NCBI GenBank assembly: GCA_024401475.1
Contig: JAKSKZ010000001.1
Coordinates: 1 to 64,000, forward strand
DNA: 64,000 nucleotides
DNA from: Paludibacteraceae bacterium
Lineage (GTDB): Bacteria; Bacteroidota; Bacteroidia; Bacteroidales; Paludibacteraceae
Direction of reading: 5' to 3'
Shown here one piece after another: positions 16,377 through 26,223 of this stretch. A program made the position numbers and the translations under genes. Every line of letters starts with the position of its first letter. The first letter of the stretch is position 1. The notes below the pieces were generated by a model, which saw nothing but the letters and a program-made list of their open reading frames with translations, was not told the origin of the DNA and made no database searches.

Positions 16377-19300
16377 ATGCGTAGCTATTTAAGAAAAACA
16401 ACCATAACAATTGCGACTATGATATTAGGTGGATTTTTATCTTCATTCCAATCAATAGACTATTCTAAAGAGTGGAAAAATGTTGAATCTGAAGCACAAA
16501 GAAACCCCAATACGGCTCTTAGCAAAATCAATTCAATAAAAAAAGAGGCAAAAGCCGAAGAGAATTTGCCTCAATATTTAAAATGCTTGCTGATGAAAAA
16601 CAACATCAGCGTAACATATACGGATACCCAAGGTGATACTCTATTAAAAGAGTTGCAAGACTTCGGCAAGCAAACCGAAGACAAGGTGGCTAAAGCTTTG
16701 TGCCTCTATTTGGAATCGAAATATTACGAAGCAAAATTCAAAAATGACATTTGGACGATTTCCCGCCTTACCAATCTGTATGGCGAAATCCCAACGAATA
16801 TGGACGAGTGGACGGCCAATATCTATATGCAAAAAATTCATGATTTGCGACTATTGGCATTGAAAGAGGAGAAACTTCGCTCCACAAAAAGTTCGCTCTA
16901 CCAACCAATCTTTTCTAAAGATTGGGAAGAATCGAAGGCTCGCCCTACCCTTTTCGATATGCTTGCTTACGAATGTATCGAGAATGCAGAAATCACTAGC
17001 CACATTTGTTTGGACGACAACGAGGTAAAATCCATTGCCGCAGATTTGGTGGCTGCACATAAAAACGACGATGACAAAACTGCTTATGTGGAGGCTCGAA
17101 TCAATGAGTTGAAAATCTCCTGCCGAAACGATATCAACGGCAGACTCAGTATAGACAACGCTCTCTACGAAAAAGAGCTCGCCAAACTTATTGACGAAAC
17201 AGATAACTATCCAGCCTCCATCATCGCCCGCATAGAGTATGCCTCTTCGCTAAAAGAGAATCATGATATTTGGAGCGACAAATCGGACGTCACGCCTCAA
17301 CAAATTCTTAAGGTCTGCCAAAATGGGTTGGATAAGTATGGCAATCACAAGAAGGCTTATTATCTATCTTCCATTGCTAAATCCTTGAAGAATCGTTACG
17401 CCACTATCGACGTAAAGAATCCAACAGTACGCCAAGGGGAAGAGATTGAATTGGCACTAAAATACGCCAACATAGAGAGCATCAAGGTTTATCTCTCCCA
17501 ATATGATGCTACACCGGAACAATGGATCAAAGAGGACCACAAAAAGCTAAAATGCAAGTTGATTGGCGAATACGAATTCAAATTGGAGCTTACCAACTAT
17601 TGCGTCAGACGTGATACGGTACTAAAAATTCCAGCACTCAAATATGGTGCCTACCGTATAAACATTTTCGAGAAAGAGTATAAGGGATATGAAAAATTAT
17701 CGGACGACTTCATCGTAACCGATATGTCCGCCATCTATAGTGTAAACGGCGACAAGCAACTCATCTTCATGCTCGACAACAAAAATGGAAATCCATTGAA
17801 AGACGTGGAGGTGGCCAGCTATACGAATCGTTACGAAACGCTAAAAGAGAGTAACAAGACAAACGAGAACGGTCTCGCTTCATTCGTGATGCCTAAATCC
17901 CAAAACTATTGGGGCAATAATAATCTGCATTGCATCTTCAAGAATGGCAACGACCGTTACCTATACAGGTCGATGTGGCACAATCAAAACGACCAAAACT
18001 TCTCTGATAACCAAACTTCTAAAGAGGTTAAAGTTTTCACAGACAGAGCCATTTATCGTCCTGGACAAACCGTTCATTTCAAATGTATTGCCTACAAAAT
18101 ATCGAAAGAGGCAACCAATGTCTTGGAAAACGCCACAATCAACCTCTTCCTAATGGATGCCAACGCACAAAAGGTAGGCAAGGCTCAATTAAAGACCAAC
18201 GCATTCGGTTCAGCCTCAGGCTCTTTCATCATTCCTACGAATGCCTTGGCGGGCAGATACCGTATTACGGGAGATGCCAATCTTTTCATCACGGTGGAAG
18301 AGTATAAACGTCCTTCTTTTGAATTGAAATTGAAACGTCCAACAGAGGCCATAACTTTCGGCGATACCGTCAAAGTGAAGGGTTCGGCCAACTACCTCAT
18401 CGGCACGCCGCTCTCCAACGCCAAGGCGGAATACAAAATCATCCGAAGCAACCATCCTTACTTCTGGTGGTGGCACACGCCAGCGCCTGAAAAAGTGGTG
18501 GCTACAGGTGTATTGACTACCGAGACAGACGGAACTTACACCATCGCCTTTACGCCTGAAAAAGAGGGGAAAAAGGATGTCACAGCCTGCTACCGCTATA
18601 TGGTGAAAACCAAGGTGACAGACGCCAACGGAGAGACACACGAAGAGGAAATCAGCGTGGCTGTCGGCGACGAAAGCATCTCCTTCGTCTGCCCTTCCGT
18701 CGGAAAAATGCCAATGGACAAGTTGAAAAAGCAGACTTTCTCGGTGGTCAATCTAAACTGCGAAGGTCAGCAGAAAGAGGTCAAATACACCGTATTCCAC
18801 AACGACAAAAAAATAAAAGAGGGACAAACTCTATCTGACAAAGAGAAGGGATTCTCCCTTGATTGCGACGTCAGCAAATGGGTTTCGGGAAAATACAAAA
18901 TAGAATTTTCTACTTTTGACGAGAGAAATCGAGAGGTGAAGAGCACCTTCGAAACCGTTCTCTATCGTTCAACCGACAAAGTTCCTCCTATCCAAACTGA
19001 TTTCTGGACAGAAGAGTGCACTTCTACAGAATTGGCAAAAGGGGAATCGGCTTCCATCAGAATCGGATCGTCTCTTCCTAACGGTCATCTATTGGAAGTG
19101 ATCTACACCGAGAATGGATTGCAAAGCTACAAATGGATTGATTTGAAGAATCAAATCCTCACGTTCAAATATGATTTGAAGGATTGCGAGACAAAAAACA
19201 TCCAATTCTTCCTTTTGCACGATGGTTTGCTAAACACAAAAAACATCACACTCTCGCCAAAGAGTGAGTTGAAAGAGTTGCCAATGAAGTTATCTGTCTT

Positions 19301-22082
19301 CCGCGACAAAATGGAGCCTGGTTCTAAGGAGAATTGGACCATCTCCCTTCCTGCAGGAAAGGCAGCCGAAGTCTTGGCTACCATGTATGACGCATCGCTC
19401 GACCAAATAAAGAGCAATCATTGGTATTTCAGTCCATCCTACTCTAAATATTATGATTTCCCTTATTGGCAACAATGTCTCCCTGCAAAATTTTTCCTCG
19501 CGTTGGAAAACAATATGAGTACGCCTCGACCAATAGAAAATCCGTATGGCTTCATTCCTATCGAAGTATTCAACAGCCGACGGATGTTTGATATGACATA
19601 CTCAGTATCCGCTATGGGAGGAAAAAGTTCTTACAAGAGGCAAATGAGCCTCCAAAGCAAGGCAGCTCCGGCTCCGGAAATGGCAGAGATTAGTTTAGCA
19701 GAGGAAGCAGAGGTTGCGGACAAAATGGAAGCTATGCCTACAGCCAACGACGAAGCTTCTGGCGAGCCAGTTAAGATTCGATCCAACTTTGCAGAGACAG
19801 CCTTCTTTTACCCTGAATTGACAACCGATAGTGAGGGCAATGTCAACCTTTCATTCACTATGCCAGAGAGTCTCACGCGCTGGAAATTCATGGCTTTGGC
19901 TCACACGCCAGACCTCTACACCAGCCAATTGATAAAGAATGTGGTGACCCAGAAGGATTTCATGATTTCGCCCAACTATCCTCGTTTCTTGCGTCATGGA
20001 GACAAGTGTACGCTTTCTGCTAAAGTCATCAACCTTTCGGACGATACGCAAAGCGGCTCTGCTACGCTTCAAATTCTTGACCCTGTTTCTGAAAAGGTGA
20101 TCATGGAAAAGAGTTGCGAATTTTCGCTTCAACCAAAAGACAACGCAGCTGTATTGTGGGATATCGACGTGCCTCGCGACGCCGACGCACTTCTTGTTCG
20201 TGTGATTGGTCGCTCCAATAATTTCAGCGATGCAGAGCAGAAACTCTTGCCTGTATTGGCCGACCGTGTGGTGCTCACGCAGTCCTTGCCAATGGCCGTT
20301 CGTGGCGGACAGACCAAAGAGTTCACACTCCAAAACTTGAAGAACAACCAATCGACTACGCTTGAGAACAAGTTCTTGAAATTGGAGATGGCCACCAACC
20401 CTGTTTGGTATGCTGTGCAAGCTTTGCCTTCTACAGCCAACCCTCAACACGATAACGCCATAGACCTCTCGGCAGCGTTGTTTGCCTCCAAAATGGCTGA
20501 ACATATTGCCCAGAGCAACCCTAAAATCTTCAAAGTCATCGAACTTTGGAAAGCTCAAAGCAAGGACAAAGAAACATTGCTCTCCAACCTCGAAAAGAAT
20601 GCCGAGGTGAAAAACGTCATCCTCAACGAAACTCCTTGGGTGATGGACGCTCAAAACGAGACCGAGCGCAAACAACGCCTTTCGATGCTCTTCGACGTGA
20701 ACGATATTCGCTCTAAATGTGACAACTGGCAGAAGAAGCTGAACGAATTGCAAAATCCAGACGGTGGTTTCTGTTGGTTTAAGGGCATGTTGAGCAATCG
20801 TTACACTACCCTATTCGTACTCGACAATTATTGTCGCATGAAGAAGGCGGGCATCGATGTCGCCAATCAAAAGGAGAGCATAAAAAGAGCGGTCGAATAC
20901 CTCGATAAATGCTTGAAGGAAGATTTGGAAGATGGCTTGCGTAACGACAAGAACTACAAGAAGAAAGCCCAGATCTGGAGCTCTCAAATTTACTACTATC
21001 AGTTGCGTGGACAAATCACAGAGATCAACCTCGACAAGAGTTGCAAGGAAGCCTACGACTTCTATTTGAGTCTTCTTGAGAAACAATGGGACACCTTCAG
21101 TTTGCAATGCAAGGCCTTGGTTGCCATGGCTCTCCAACTCAACGGAAAGGAGTCAGAGGCCCGCAAGGTGGTCAAGTCAATCCGAGAGTTCTCCGAGACC
21201 AACGAAGAGATGGGTATGTACTGGCCTAAAAACGTCAGCGGCTACTTCTGGGAAGATGCTGCCATCAGCACCCACACCCGCCTCACCGAAGCGTTGGCCA
21301 TGGTCGATAACAAGCAAGCTGAACAAGACGAACTCCGAATCTGGTTGCTCAACCAAAAACGTACGCAAAACTGGGGAAGCACCATCGCTACGATAGATGC
21401 GCTCAATGTCCTTCTTTTGAACGGTTCTGACTGGATTTCGAAAGAGAACGTCGTCACCGTTAAGATGGGAGGCAACGAAGTGAAACCCGAATCGACAGAG
21501 GTCGGAACGGGCTACTACGCCATCACCGTGCCAGGCAAGGAGGTGACACCAAGCATGGGCGGCATCGAATTGAAGAGCGAAGCTGGCGGCAACATTTCGT
21601 GGGGTGCCCTCTACTGGCAGTTTGAGGAAGATATGGAGAAGGTGCAAACGAACAAGACTGGCTTGCATATCGAAAAGATTGTGATGCTCGAGACTGTGGA
21701 GGGAGACAAGACCGTCTTAAAGAGGCTGAACGACAAGAACAAAGTGAAAGTGGGCGATAAATTGGTGGTTAGACTCACCCTTCGCACCGATCGTGACCTC
21801 GATTATGTTTCGTTGAAAGATCAACGTGCAGCCTGCCTTGAGCCTACGCTTCAACTCTCGGGCTATCGCTGCAGCGAACACACCTGCTACTATCAGTCGG
21901 CCAAGGATGCAGCAATGTACTACTTCTTCGACCATCTACAGAAAGGCTCCTACGTGTTCGAATATTCGCTCTACGTCACCAACAGCGGAGACTACTCCAA
22001 CGGTATCACAACCGTTCAGTGTCTCTATGCTCCTGAGTTCACATCCAACACGGGCAGTGTAAGGATAAAGGTGGAAAAATAA
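16377..22082 (+). CDS. Alpha-2-macroglobulin-family protein without thioester motif
   Basis: The protein has 1901 residues from 16377, where an export signal begins (MRSYLRKTTITIATMILGGF). It has a helical N-terminal region (about 30-340), macroglobulin MG domains with the MG2 landmark TDRAIYRPGQTVHFK near 570, the A2M landmark ETAFFYPELTTDSEGN followed by MPESLTRWKFMALAHT, an alpha/alpha barrel, and a receptor-like C-terminal domain. Bacterial A2Ms often carry a C-x-E-Q thioester at the barrel start; here the position reads LPSTANPQHDNAIDL, so covalent trapping is unlikely. The role is probably periplasmic or surface protease inhibition or envelope quality control (inferred). The Sel1 gene follows after 19 nt. 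Confidence 0.88.
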   Translation: MRSYLRKTTITIATMILGGFLSSFQSIDYSKEWKNVESEAQRNPNTALSKINSIKKEAKAEENLPQYLKCLLMKNNISVTYTDTQGDTLLKELQDFGKQTEDKVAKALCLYLESKYYEAKFKNDIWTISRLTNLYGEIPTNMDEWTANIYMQKIHDLRLLALKEEKLRSTKSSLYQPIFSKDWEESKARPTLFDMLAYECIENAEITSHICLDDNEVKSIAADLVAAHKNDDDKTAYVEARINELKISCRNDINGRLSIDNALYEKELAKLIDETDNYPASIIARIEYASSLKENHDIWSDKSDVTPQQILKVCQNGLDKYGNHKKAYYLSSIAKSLKNRYATIDVKNPTVRQGEEIELALKYANIESIKVYLSQYDATPEQWIKEDHKKLKCKLIGEYEFKLELTNYCVRRDTVLKIPALKYGAYRINIFEKEYKGYEKLSDDFIVTDMSAIYSVNGDKQLIFMLDNKNGNPLKDVEVASYTNRYETLKESNKTNENGLASFVMPKSQNYWGNNNLHCIFKNGNDRYLYRSMWHNQNDQNFSDNQTSKEVKVFTDRAIYRPGQTVHFKCIAYKISKEATNVLENATINLFLMDANAQKVGKAQLKTNAFGSASGSFIIPTNALAGRYRITGDANLFITVEEYKRPSFELKLKRPTEAITFGDTVKVKGSANYLIGTPLSNAKAEYKIIRSNHPYFWWWHTPAPEKVVATGVLTTETDGTYTIAFTPEKEGKKDVTACYRYMVKTKVTDANGETHEEEISVAVGDESISFVCPSVGKMPMDKLKKQTFSVVNLNCEGQQKEVKYTVFHNDKKIKEGQTLSDKEKGFSLDCDVSKWVSGKYKIEFSTFDERNREVKSTFETVLYRSTDKVPPIQTDFWTEECTSTELAKGESASIRIGSSLPNGHLLEVIYTENGLQSYKWIDLKNQILTFKYDLKDCETKNIQFFLLHDGLLNTKNITLSPKSELKELPMKLSVFRDKMEPGSKENWTISLPAGKAAEVLATMYDASLDQIKSNHWYFSPSYSKYYDFPYWQQCLPAKFFLALENNMSTPRPIENPYGFIPIEVFNSRRMFDMTYSVSAMGGKSSYKRQMSLQSKAAPAPEMAEISLAEEAEVADKMEAMPTANDEASGEPVKIRSNFAETAFFYPELTTDSEGNVNLSFTMPESLTRWKFMALAHTPDLYTSQLIKNVVTQKDFMISPNYPRFLRHGDKCTLSAKVINLSDDTQSGSATLQILDPVSEKVIMEKSCEFSLQPKDNAAVLWDIDVPRDADALLVRVIGRSNNFSDAEQKLLPVLADRVVLTQSLPMAVRGGQTKEFTLQNLKNNQSTTLENKFLKLEMATNPVWYAVQALPSTANPQHDNAIDLSAALFASKMAEHIAQSNPKIFKVIELWKAQSKDKETLLSNLEKNAEVKNVILNETPWVMDAQNETERKQRLSMLFDVNDIRSKCDNWQKKLNELQNPDGGFCWFKGMLSNRYTTLFVLDNYCRMKKAGIDVANQKESIKRAVEYLDKCLKEDLEDGLRNDKNYKKKAQIWSSQIYYYQLRGQITEINLDKSCKEAYDFYLSLLEKQWDTFSLQCKALVAMALQLNGKESEARKVVKSIREFSETNEEMGMYWPKNVSGYFWEDAAISTHTRLTEALAMVDNKQAEQDELRIWLLNQKRTQNWGSTIATIDALNVLLLNGSDWISKENVVTVKMGGNEVKPESTEVGTGYYAITVPGKEVTPSMGGIELKSEAGGNISWGALYWQFEEDMEKVQTNKTGLHIEKIVMLETVEGDKTVLKRLNDKNKVKVGDKLVVRLTLRTDRDLDYVSLKDQRAACLEPTLQLSGYRCSEHTCYYQSAKDAAMYYFFDHLQKGSYVFEYSLYVTNSGDYSNGITTVQCLYAPEFTSNTGSVRIKVEK

Positions 22083-22101
22083 TCATCCCAAAGACAAGAA
22101 C

Positions 22102-23385
22102 ATGAAGAGACTTTTTTCAATCTTAATCGCAGCAATAATAGGTTGTCAGATGCAAACATCGGCCACACCAATCAAGGACGATGGATCTGAAGAGCTTATA
22201 GAAAAGGGCATCGAACTCTATATGGATAAGAAATATAAGGAAGCCGCTGAGTTATGGCGAAAGGCGGCGGAAGAAGGAAATGCGAGAGCACAATTCTATA
22301 TGGGGAACTGCTACAATTTGGGGCAAGGCGTGACTAAAAGTTACGAGAAAGCCGTTGAATGGTACACCAAAGCAGCGAATCATGGAAATGCAGAAGCCCA
22401 ATTCAATTTAGGCATCTATTACGCCAAGGGGAAAGGCGTAAAAAAAGATGAGGAGGAAGCATTTGAATGGTGGCTAAAAGCTGCCATACAAGGTATTGCT
22501 ATTGCCCAATATAATGTAGGCCTCGGCTATTACTATGGAGATGGTGTTGAGCAAGACGAGGCAAAAGCGGTAAATTGGTTCACCAAAGCAGCTGAACAGG
22601 GGCATGAGGGAGCCCAACAAATATTGGACAAGCAAAAGAAAGAGGCTGAAAAGTACGCCAAAGAGGCTAAAAGAGGCGATGCGGACGCCCAATATAATTT
22701 AGGAGTCTGCTATGACAACGGTATGGGTGTAGTCCAAGATTATGAGAAAGCGGTTGAATGGTACACAAAGGCCGCCAACCAAGGGATGGCCGATGCTCAA
22801 TATAATCTGGCAATATGTTTCGAAGAGGGCATCGGCGTAGAGAAAAGTGATGAGAAGGCCGTTGAATGGTACACCAAGGCTGCCAACCAAGGATTGGCTT
22901 CTGCTCAGAATAATTTAGCGAATTGCTATTACAATGGCACCGGCGTAGAGAAAAATGATGAGATAGCCCTTGAATGGTACACCAAAGCCGCAAAGCAAGG
23001 CATCGCTTGTGCCCAAAACGCATTAGGTTATTGTTACTATTTGGGCGAAGGGGTAACCCGGAATTATGAAACTGCCGTCAAATGGTTTACCAAAGCCGCA
23101 AAGCAGGGTTTTGACAGAGCACAAAACAATTTAGGCTTCGCCTACGAAGAGGGCAATGGCGTGAAAAAAAATAATCAAAAGGCATTCGAATTATACTATC
23201 AATCGGCGAAGCAAGGTTATGATATCGCGCAAAGGCATTTAGGAGAATGCTACTACCACGGCAAAGGCGTGGAGAAAAATTTGGAGAAGGCGATTGAATG
23301 GTATAAGAAAGCCGCCGCCCAAGGAAACAAAGAGGCGAAAGAGGCACTGAAAGAGTTGGAAGAAAAAGGTTTCATCTCTGAATAA
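22102..23385 (+). CDS. Secreted Sel1-repeat (TPR-like) protein
   Basis: The 427-residue protein has an export signal (LFSILIAAIIGCQMQTSA; the Cys at 14 could also be a lipidation site) and about ten Sel1-like repeats of 36 residues. The consensus is A-EWYTKAA-QG-A-AQ-NLG-CY--G-GV-K---KA. One spacer without the consensus (LDKQKKEAEKYAKEAKRGD) splits the array after the fourth repeat. Sel1 solenoids mediate protein-protein contacts. Being 19 nt behind the A2M-like gene, it is probably co-transcribed and may act with it. Confidence 0.85.
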   Translation: MKRLFSILIAAIIGCQMQTSATPIKDDGSEELIEKGIELYMDKKYKEAAELWRKAAEEGNARAQFYMGNCYNLGQGVTKSYEKAVEWYTKAANHGNAEAQFNLGIYYAKGKGVKKDEEEAFEWWLKAAIQGIAIAQYNVGLGYYYGDGVEQDEAKAVNWFTKAAEQGHEGAQQILDKQKKEAEKYAKEAKRGDADAQYNLGVCYDNGMGVVQDYEKAVEWYTKAANQGMADAQYNLAICFEEGIGVEKSDEKAVEWYTKAANQGLASAQNNLANCYYNGTGVEKNDEIALEWYTKAAKQGIACAQNALGYCYYLGEGVTRNYETAVKWFTKAAKQGFDRAQNNLGFAYEEGNGVKKNNQKAFELYYQSAKQGYDIAQRHLGECYYHGKGVEKNLEKAIEWYKKAAAQGNKEAKEALKELEEKGFISE

Positions 23386-23550
23386 ACAGGGATTACAATC
23401 TATAATTGATGGGAATTACATACAATTTGCCCCAAATACAATTGTCAATTTCAAACATTAATTGTCATTAATCGTCCATTAATATCAAATCAATGTTTTA
23501 CCTCACTGCAGCCAACTTCTTAATTCTTAACTCTTAATTCTTAATTTTCC

Positions 23551-24177
23551 ATGAATTTCTTAGAAGAGAAAATCATACAAAACGGTGTTATCCGAGAGGG
23601 GAACATCCTTAAGGTGGACAATTTTTTGAACCACCAAATCGACATAGAGATCATGCGTCAGATGGCGTATGAATTTCAGCGACGTTTCAAGGGCGAGACC
23701 ATCACCAAGATCTTGACCATCGAAGCGAGTGGAATCGCCATGGCCACCCTATTGGGCTTGATTTACAATGTGCCTGTGGTTTTTGCGAAAAAAAGTGAAA
23801 CCATGAACAGCACCGACACCAAGTATGTGTCGCAAGCCTACTCGTTCACCCACAAGCGAATGAACAAGGTACTCGTCTCGAAGCCTTACCTAAACGCCGA
23901 GGACAAAATCCTTATCGTAGATGATTTCCTTGCCGACGGAGAGGCCGCACACGCCCTTATCGACCTCGTGCATCAAGCAGGAGCGCAGGTGGTGGGCATC
24001 GGCATTGCCATAGAGAAAGGCCAACAGCAAGGCGGCAGCAAGCTCCGTGCCGAGGGCTACCATTTGGAGTCTATCGCCATCATCGAAAGCATGGATTGGA
24101 AGACGCAGACCATTCAATTCCGTAATCAAGAGAAGCAAGAGGTGGGAAACGCAAAACTCAAGGCAAGCTGGGTGTGA
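23551..24177 (+). CDS. xpt: Xanthine phosphoribosyltransferase
   Basis: The 208-residue protein begins MNFLEEKIIQNGVI and has the PRPP-binding loop ILIVDDFLADGEAAHALIDL plus the Xpt-typical VVFAKKSETMNSTD and TIEASGIAMATLLG. It converts xanthine and PRPP to XMP (purine salvage). The 165-nt gap before it is AT-rich and contains repeated TTCTTAA and AATTGTCA units; I see no purine riboswitch there. A strong hairpin follows. Confidence 0.93.
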   Translation: MNFLEEKIIQNGVIREGNILKVDNFLNHQIDIEIMRQMAYEFQRRFKGETITKILTIEASGIAMATLLGLIYNVPVVFAKKSETMNSTDTKYVSQAYSFTHKRMNKVLVSKPYLNAEDKILIVDDFLADGEAAHALIDLVHQAGAQVVGIGIAIEKGQQQGGSKLRAEGYHLESIAIIESMDWKTQTIQFRNQEKQEVGNAKLKASWV

Positions 24178-24255
24178 AAAGGACATAGACCACCATTCCC
24201 TTAATTGTTTTCGACCTCAAACATCTTATCAATCTTTATCTATCGAGATTCCATA

Positions 24256-24315
24256 AAAACAACCGAGTGCACCAACGACCTTCGGTCTGCGATGCACTCG
24301 GTTGCTATGTTTTTT
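24256..24315. terminator. Strong bidirectional terminator between convergent xpt and the M16 gene
   Basis: CAACCGAGTGCA (24260-24271) pairs perfectly with TGCACTCGGTTG (24293-24304); an inner ACC-TTC-GGT loop stem lies between. On + it is followed by CTATGTTTTTT, on - by TTTTTATGG, so it can serve both genes. Confidence 0.85.
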
Positions 24316-24366
24316 AATGAGGGCCAACAAATGTATGTGCCCATTTCGTTTTAATCTATGCTAAGT

Positions 24367-25605
24367 TTACTTCTTCGCCCTATAATAGATCGTCGAGCAA
24401 TTTTCAGGACGGAAGATCTGCTTGGCCATTTTCTGCACATCTTCGGCCGAAACTTTCTGATAGTAAGAGAGTTCAGTATTGATAAGATCCACATCACCGA
24501 GCAGTTCGTAGTAGGCCAAGTTGTTGGCTTTGTTGAGCAAACTCATATCACTGAAAAGTCGGTTGGATTCGTATTTGTTCTTCACCTTCTCCAATTCATG
24601 GTCGGAGAGCATTTCCGTGCATAGCACTTGCAACTCATCGTTCAAAGCCTTGTCAGCCTCTTCGAAAGAGACTCCGTTGGCCAATTTTCCATTCACGAAG
24701 AAAAGTCCTTCCTCGATATCGCCCAAGATGCTGGCATCCACGGAGAGGAACAACTTGCGTTCGCAAACCATTCGCTGATACAAACGAGAAGAACGTCCGT
24801 TGGCCAAAATATCAGAAATCAAGTCGGAGACATAATAGCCCTCGTCCAAACGTCTCGGAGAACGATAAGCCTTATATATAGCATCCACGGGCACATCACG
24901 TTCCACCTCCATAAAACGAGGCTCGGTCTGCTCAGGCTCTCTCGGAATATTGCGAACTACAATCTCTCGACGAGGAATGTCGGCATACCATTTCTCCACC
25001 AAACGTTCTGTCTCCTCCAACGATATGTTACCAACCACCGTCAGAATAGCATTGTTGGGAGCATAATGAGAGTAGAAAAACTCCTTTTCAAAATTCAAAT
25101 CCACATTCTCAATGTGCGACAACTCCATACCGATGGTCGGCCAACGATAAGGATGCTGCTTAAAGACCAACGATCGCATCAAGTGACTCACATCACCATA
25201 TGGTTGGTTCAAATTGCGTTGTTTAAACTCTTCGCACACCACCTGCTTCTGCACATCTAACGAATGTTGGCTAAACTCCAATGCCAACATACGATCGGAC
25301 TCCAACCAGAAGGCAATCTCCGCATTTTGAGAAGGGAGCACATCATAATAGTTGGTATAGTCGCTCACGGTCCAAGCGTTATTCTCGCCTCCAGCCTGCT
25401 GAATAGGGTCATCAAACGAAGGGATGTTGGCAGAACCGCCAAACATCAAATGCTCGAACAAATGGGCCATACCCGTATGCTCTGGCGACTCGTCGCGAGC
25501 TCCAACATCAAAAAGCGTATTCACCACCACCATAGGTGTACTCTTATCCTCCAAATGGATCACTCTCAATCCATTCTCCAACACGAAACGATTATATTTA
25601 AACAT
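24367..25605 (-). CDS. M16-family zinc metallopeptidase (processing-peptidase-like)
   Basis: The 412-residue protein begins MFKYNRFVLENGLRVI and has the inverted zinc motif HLFEH (48-52), the ERxVVCEEF-like VVCEEFKQRNLNQPYG segment and the second-domain signature HYAPNNAILTVVGNIS. Length and layout fit a single M16 unit with two half-domains, probably cleaving peptides as a dimer or with a partner. There is no signal peptide, so it is probably cytoplasmic. The start at 25605 is preferred over 25626 because the extra LIQFCK does not belong to the family start. Confidence 0.9.
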   Translation of the reverse strand: MFKYNRFVLENGLRVIHLEDKSTPMVVVNTLFDVGARDESPEHTGMAHLFEHLMFGGSANIPSFDDPIQQAGGENNAWTVSDYTNYYDVLPSQNAEIAFWLESDRMLALEFSQHSLDVQKQVVCEEFKQRNLNQPYGDVSHLMRSLVFKQHPYRWPTIGMELSHIENVDLNFEKEFFYSHYAPNNAILTVVGNISLEETERLVEKWYADIPRREIVVRNIPREPEQTEPRFMEVERDVPVDAIYKAYRSPRRLDEGYYVSDLISDILANGRSSRLYQRMVCERKLFLSVDASILGDIEEGLFFVNGKLANGVSFEEADKALNDELQVLCTEMLSDHELEKVKNKYESNRLFSDMSLLNKANNLAYYELLGDVDLINTELSYYQKVSAEDVQKMAKQIFRPENCSTIYYRAKK

Positions 25606-25636
25606 CTTACAAAATTGAATCAACAATAATATTCAA

Positions 25637-25668
25637 ACAAAAAAAAGGCAATCCCGCCAAGGATTGCC
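25637..25668 (-). terminator. Terminator of the SpoU methyltransferase gene
   Basis: GGCAATCC and GGATTGCC form a perfect 8-bp stem with loop CGCCAA (25647-25668). On the minus strand it is followed by eight T. It separates the SpoU gene from the M16 gene. Confidence 0.85.
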
Positions 25669-25674
25669 CGCCTA

Positions 25675-26205
25675 TTATCGGCCAATTTGTTTAAAGAAAT
25701 CCCAAATCACGATGCCGGCAGTCACGGAGACATTCAAGGAATGCTTCGTGCCGTACTGAGGCAATTCAATACAAGCATCGCTCATATCGACCACCTCTTG
25801 CAAAACACCCTTCACCTCGTTGCCCATAACAACGGCATACTTTCGGCCTTTCTCCAGTTGCAAATCGGGCAGCATGACACTACCCTCCACCTGCTCAATG
25901 GAATAGACGAAATAGCCATCATCCTGCAACGCCTTGACAGCTTCTTGGGAATGCTCAAAATACTTCCAATCTACAGAAAATTCGGCACCAAGGGCAGTCT
26001 TGTGAATTTCAGCGTTGGGAGGCGTTGACGTTATGCCACACAAATAAATGGACTCCACCAAGAAAGCATCCGACGTACGGAAAACAGCGCCCACGTTATG
26101 CAAGCTTCGCACATTATCCAAAACTACCACCAACGGCATTTTTTCAACCCTCTTAAACTCTTCGGCTGAAATTCTACCCAAATCCTCAATTCCTAATTTT
26201 CGCAT
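25675..26205 (-). CDS. SpoU/TrmH-family RNA 2'-O-methyltransferase
   Basis: The 176-residue protein has the three SPOUT motifs: VVLDNVRSLHNVGAVFRTSD (motif 1), YAVVMGNEVKGV (motif 2) and IELPQYGTKHSLNVSVTAGI (motif 3), which form the trefoil-knot AdoMet site. It methylates ribose 2'-OH in tRNA or rRNA; the target cannot be told from the sequence. It lacks the N-terminal L30e-like domain of RlmB, so it is a compact TrmH/TrmL-like form. GH9 lies 18 nt upstream and may be co-transcribed. Confidence 0.9.
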   Translation of the reverse strand: MRKLGIEDLGRISAEEFKRVEKMPLVVVLDNVRSLHNVGAVFRTSDAFLVESIYLCGITSTPPNAEIHKTALGAEFSVDWKYFEHSQEAVKALQDDGYFVYSIEQVEGSVMLPDLQLEKGRKYAVVMGNEVKGVLQEVVDMSDACIELPQYGTKHSLNVSVTAGIVIWDFFKQIGR

Positions 26206-26223
26206 ATTTTTCTATTTTCTATT

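Noticed and set aside
19851..20753. 300-codon open frame on the minus strand inside the A2M-like gene
   Set aside because: It lies fully opposite a well-supported gene, has odd composition and no start context; it is a codon-bias shadow.
22102..23385. Sel1 repeats as a DNA repeat array
   Set aside because: The periodicity is at protein level (36 residues) with diverged codons, so it is annotated as a protein solenoid and not as a nucleotide repeat or CRISPR.
23386..23550. Possible purine riboswitch upstream of xpt
   Set aside because: The stretch is made of AT-rich short repeats and lacks the three-way junction and loop pattern of purine riboswitches.
24256..24315. Cloverleaf-like fold that could suggest a tRNA or small RNA
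   Set aside because: The outer stem is a simple 12-bp hairpin between convergent genes with T-runs on both sides; no anticodon arm or CCA-end logic, so a terminator.
24628..25260. 210-codon plus-strand frame over the M16 peptidase gene
   Set aside because: Antisense shadow of the peptidase, rich in His/Arg/Gln without domain features.
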